DNA of 38,509 nucleotides, taken from contig JAHJJU010000116.1 in assembly GCA_018822805.1 (NCBI GenBank), forward strand, positions 1 through 38,509, written 5' to 3'. Shown here one piece after another: positions 37,061 to 38,509 of this stretch. Position numbers and translations under genes: made by a program. The notes beneath the pieces are model-generated. The model saw only the letters and a list, made by a program, of their open reading frames with translations, was not told the DNA's origin and ran no database searches. Positions within the stretch are counted from its first letter, which is position 1. Each line of letters begins with the position of its first letter. The stretch is from a bacterium (GTDB taxonomy: Bacteria > Campylobacterota > Campylobacteria > Campylobacterales > Sulfurovaceae).

Positions 37061-37993
37061 TTATGATGGAATACGTAATCGTTGCCCTGCATAAATTTCA
37101 TCCGGATTTTTGACTACCTCTGGGTTAGCATTAAAAATTTTAACATAATCATCATAATTTCCATAAGCTTCTTTTGCTATCTTAGAGAGTGTATCACCTT
37201 CTTTAACGACAATAGTTCTCATCTCATTTGAACGTACGACAACCTCTTCTGAAATAGCTTTCGAGTAATCTGAGCCTTCACTTTTTTCAGTGTTTTCTTC
37301 GAGAGCATCATTGAGAGAGTTTTGCAACTGCATTAATTCATTCGATGTATCTGTTACAGGTTCATTGGAAGAGACGATAACTTTGTTGTAATGGTTACTC
37401 TCTTTTAAGGTCTGTTTTTCCATAACTTGTTCTTCAGCAGCAACCAGTTGTTCTTCCAAACTGCCGGTTGTATCTGTCGCAATTTCTTCTTGTGGTGCTT
37501 GGTTCATTTGTGACATAATGATTTTAACAATCAGCTCAATATCTTTAGGATTGATGTTTGATGAGCCTGTAACACTGCTGATGGTCTCTTTAATGGAAGT
37601 ATCATTGCTGCTGTTTTGAGCAACGTGTGTAATGGTTGCATTTTGTTTAATTTGTGCGATGGCTTGTGCACCAGACTCTTGCAGTTGAATGCTTTGAGGC
37701 AGTGTATCTTCCGATAGCTTTATAGCAGGAGATTCATCTTTTTTTACTTGAGTTGTATCTGCTTCAACCATTTTACTTGTGGTTAGGATCGAGGTGTTTT
37801 CTTTTAGTTCGCTTGAAAAATAATTGAAAAAATAGAGGACACCCACTGCGAGTAAACTTAGGGATAGAATCATTAATCCCGGTTTTAGTATCTGATTATG
37901 AACCTTACTGTCTTGAGATTTGCTACTGTTACCCATCTCTTCTTTATAGGCGCTGTAGTAATCGTTACTGTTTTGATTTGAATTATAGTACAT
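37061..37993 (-). CDS. LysM-domain membrane-anchored protein
   Basis: A 310-residue protein with one membrane helix at about 40-58 and a C-terminal LysM domain (about 261-310: [18 protein letters not shown]...[13 protein letters not shown]). The intervening 200 residues are polar, rich in Gln/Glu/Ser and probably extended or coiled. LysM binds peptidoglycan glycans, so the protein likely tethers the inner membrane to the wall. The start at 37993 is set by AAGGAGACAAAA before the ATG; further upstream ATGs lie within the preceding gene. It overlaps that gene by 11 bases, showing co-expression. Confidence 0.85.
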   Translation of the reverse strand: MYYNSNQNSNDYYSAYKEEMGNSSKSQDSKVHNQILKPGLMILSLSLLAVGVLYFFNYFSSELKENTSILTTSKMVEADTTQVKKDESPAIKLSEDTLPQSIQLQESGAQAIAQIKQNATITHVAQNSSNDTSIKETISSVTGSSNINPKDIELIVKIIMSQMNQAPQEEIATDTTGSLEEQLVAAEEQVMEKQTLKESNHYNKVIVSSNEPVTDTSNELMQLQNSLNDALEENTEKSEGSDYSKAISEEVVVRSNEMRTIVVKEGDTLSKIAKEAYGNYDDYVKIFNANPEVVKNPDEIYAGQRLRIPS

Positions 37994-38417
37994 TTTTGTC
38001 TCCTTCATTTTGAGTATATTTGATTTTGTTAGGTTGTTCTTCAATTTTATTGACTACTTTTTTAATAATGCTTTTTAGTTCGGCATCATTAATGGTTTGT
38101 ACGGCTCTTTGCGATTGAAGATTTTTAACCACACTTTGAGTAATGGCTTTACTGAGTTGCATGTGTGAAAGTTCTGTTTCTTTGGAGAGAACTTTTTGTT
38201 TAGCATGTTTCAATAAAATCTCTTTTTGAGCACTATGGTTCTGATAGGTCTTTAATGAAAAGACACCGGCCATAAAAATAGCAAGTGTCAAAACTATAAA
38301 AAAGAGAGTATTGCGTATTTTATTTAACGAATCCTCCTCTTCTTCAACAGGTTGTGTATAGGTTTCATAGATGTTGAATCGTTGCTGATCATTGATTTTA
38401 TGTTTAAAATCGTACAT
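37983..38417 (-). CDS. Small single-pass membrane protein, partner of the LysM protein
   Basis: A 144-residue protein with an acidic, cytoplasmic-looking N-terminus, one membrane helix at about 36-57 ([19 protein letters not shown]) and a charged, probably helical periplasmic part. The next gene's product has the same topology, and the reading frames overlap by 11 bases, so the two may form a complex. AAGGAG lies seven bases before the ATG. No known family was recognised. About 90 bp of AT-rich sequence upstream would hold the promoter. Confidence 0.75.
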   Translation of the reverse strand: MYDFKHKINDQQRFNIYETYTQPVEEEEDSLNKIRNTLFFIVLTLAIFMAGVFSLKTYQNHSAQKEILLKHAKQKVLSKETELSHMQLSKAITQSVVKNLQSQRAVQTINDAELKSIIKKVVNKIEEQPNKIKYTQNEGDKNVL

Positions 38418-38509
38418 ATGCCACTCCTTTTAATAAAATATAACTCAATATATTTAATATTGTTTTATTTTAACATTTTTAAACTTAAATAATATTTTAA
38501 TTATTTAAA

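Overview
This AT-rich, gene-dense window most likely comes from a free-living member of the Campylobacterota (Sulfurovum/Sulfurimonas-like). The best clue is the nifS-nifU pair, whose NifU is the full IscU-BFD-Nfu type used for general Fe-S assembly in that phylum. Low GC, tight overlapping operons and a tamA-tamB pair fit. There is no rRNA gene here, so the assignment is inference.

Layout. (1) Positions 44-12051 hold a surface-polysaccharide locus, all on the + strand: SAM methyltransferase, Wzx-type flippase, AsnB-like amidotransferase, FemAB/GNAT-like aminoacyltransferase, two GT4 glycosyltransferases, a secreted protein with three DWIGIYP repeats, a membrane O-acyltransferase and a Wzc-like chain-length/tyrosine-kinase protein. 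Together they could build, decorate, flip and size a polymer; no polymerase, initiating transferase or outer-membrane exporter lies inside the window. (2) Positions 12100-16565 carry a TlpA-like thioredoxin lipoprotein, an ABC exporter, a radical SAM/SPASM protein and mutY. (3) Positions 16625-20848 (- strand) form a three-gene operon: a Ser/Thr-rich lipoprotein, a DUF1800-like protein and a Tat-exported DUF1501 protein. (4) Positions 20966-26986 hold a WG-repeat lipoprotein and, divergent from it, an 1811-residue secreted protein combining a GH9 cellulase-type domain with a second TIM-barrel-like glycosidase candidate. (5) Positions 27041-29297 are nifU and nifS. (6) Positions 29681-31080 encode two TPR proteins, followed by tRNA-Val(GAC). 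(7) Positions 31415-36444 are tamA-tamB. (8) Positions 36487-38417 (- strand) encode a DUF420 membrane protein and a two-gene operon for a LysM protein and a small membrane protein.

The most interesting signal is the link between regions 3 and 4. The giant hydrolase and the DUF1800-like protein each begin with two tandem GWNL...GYW(I/V)KV modules so similar that they must share recent ancestry. The operon's lipoprotein also shares a second domain with the DUF1800-like protein. This points to one cell-surface system of unknown function that joins DUF1501/DUF1800 proteins to a large polysaccharide hydrolase, possibly acting on the cell's own matrix.

Short palindromes with a GTAGG head, resembling REP elements, recur between genes, and a 106-nt element with 12-bp perfect terminal inverted repeats follows the tRNA.
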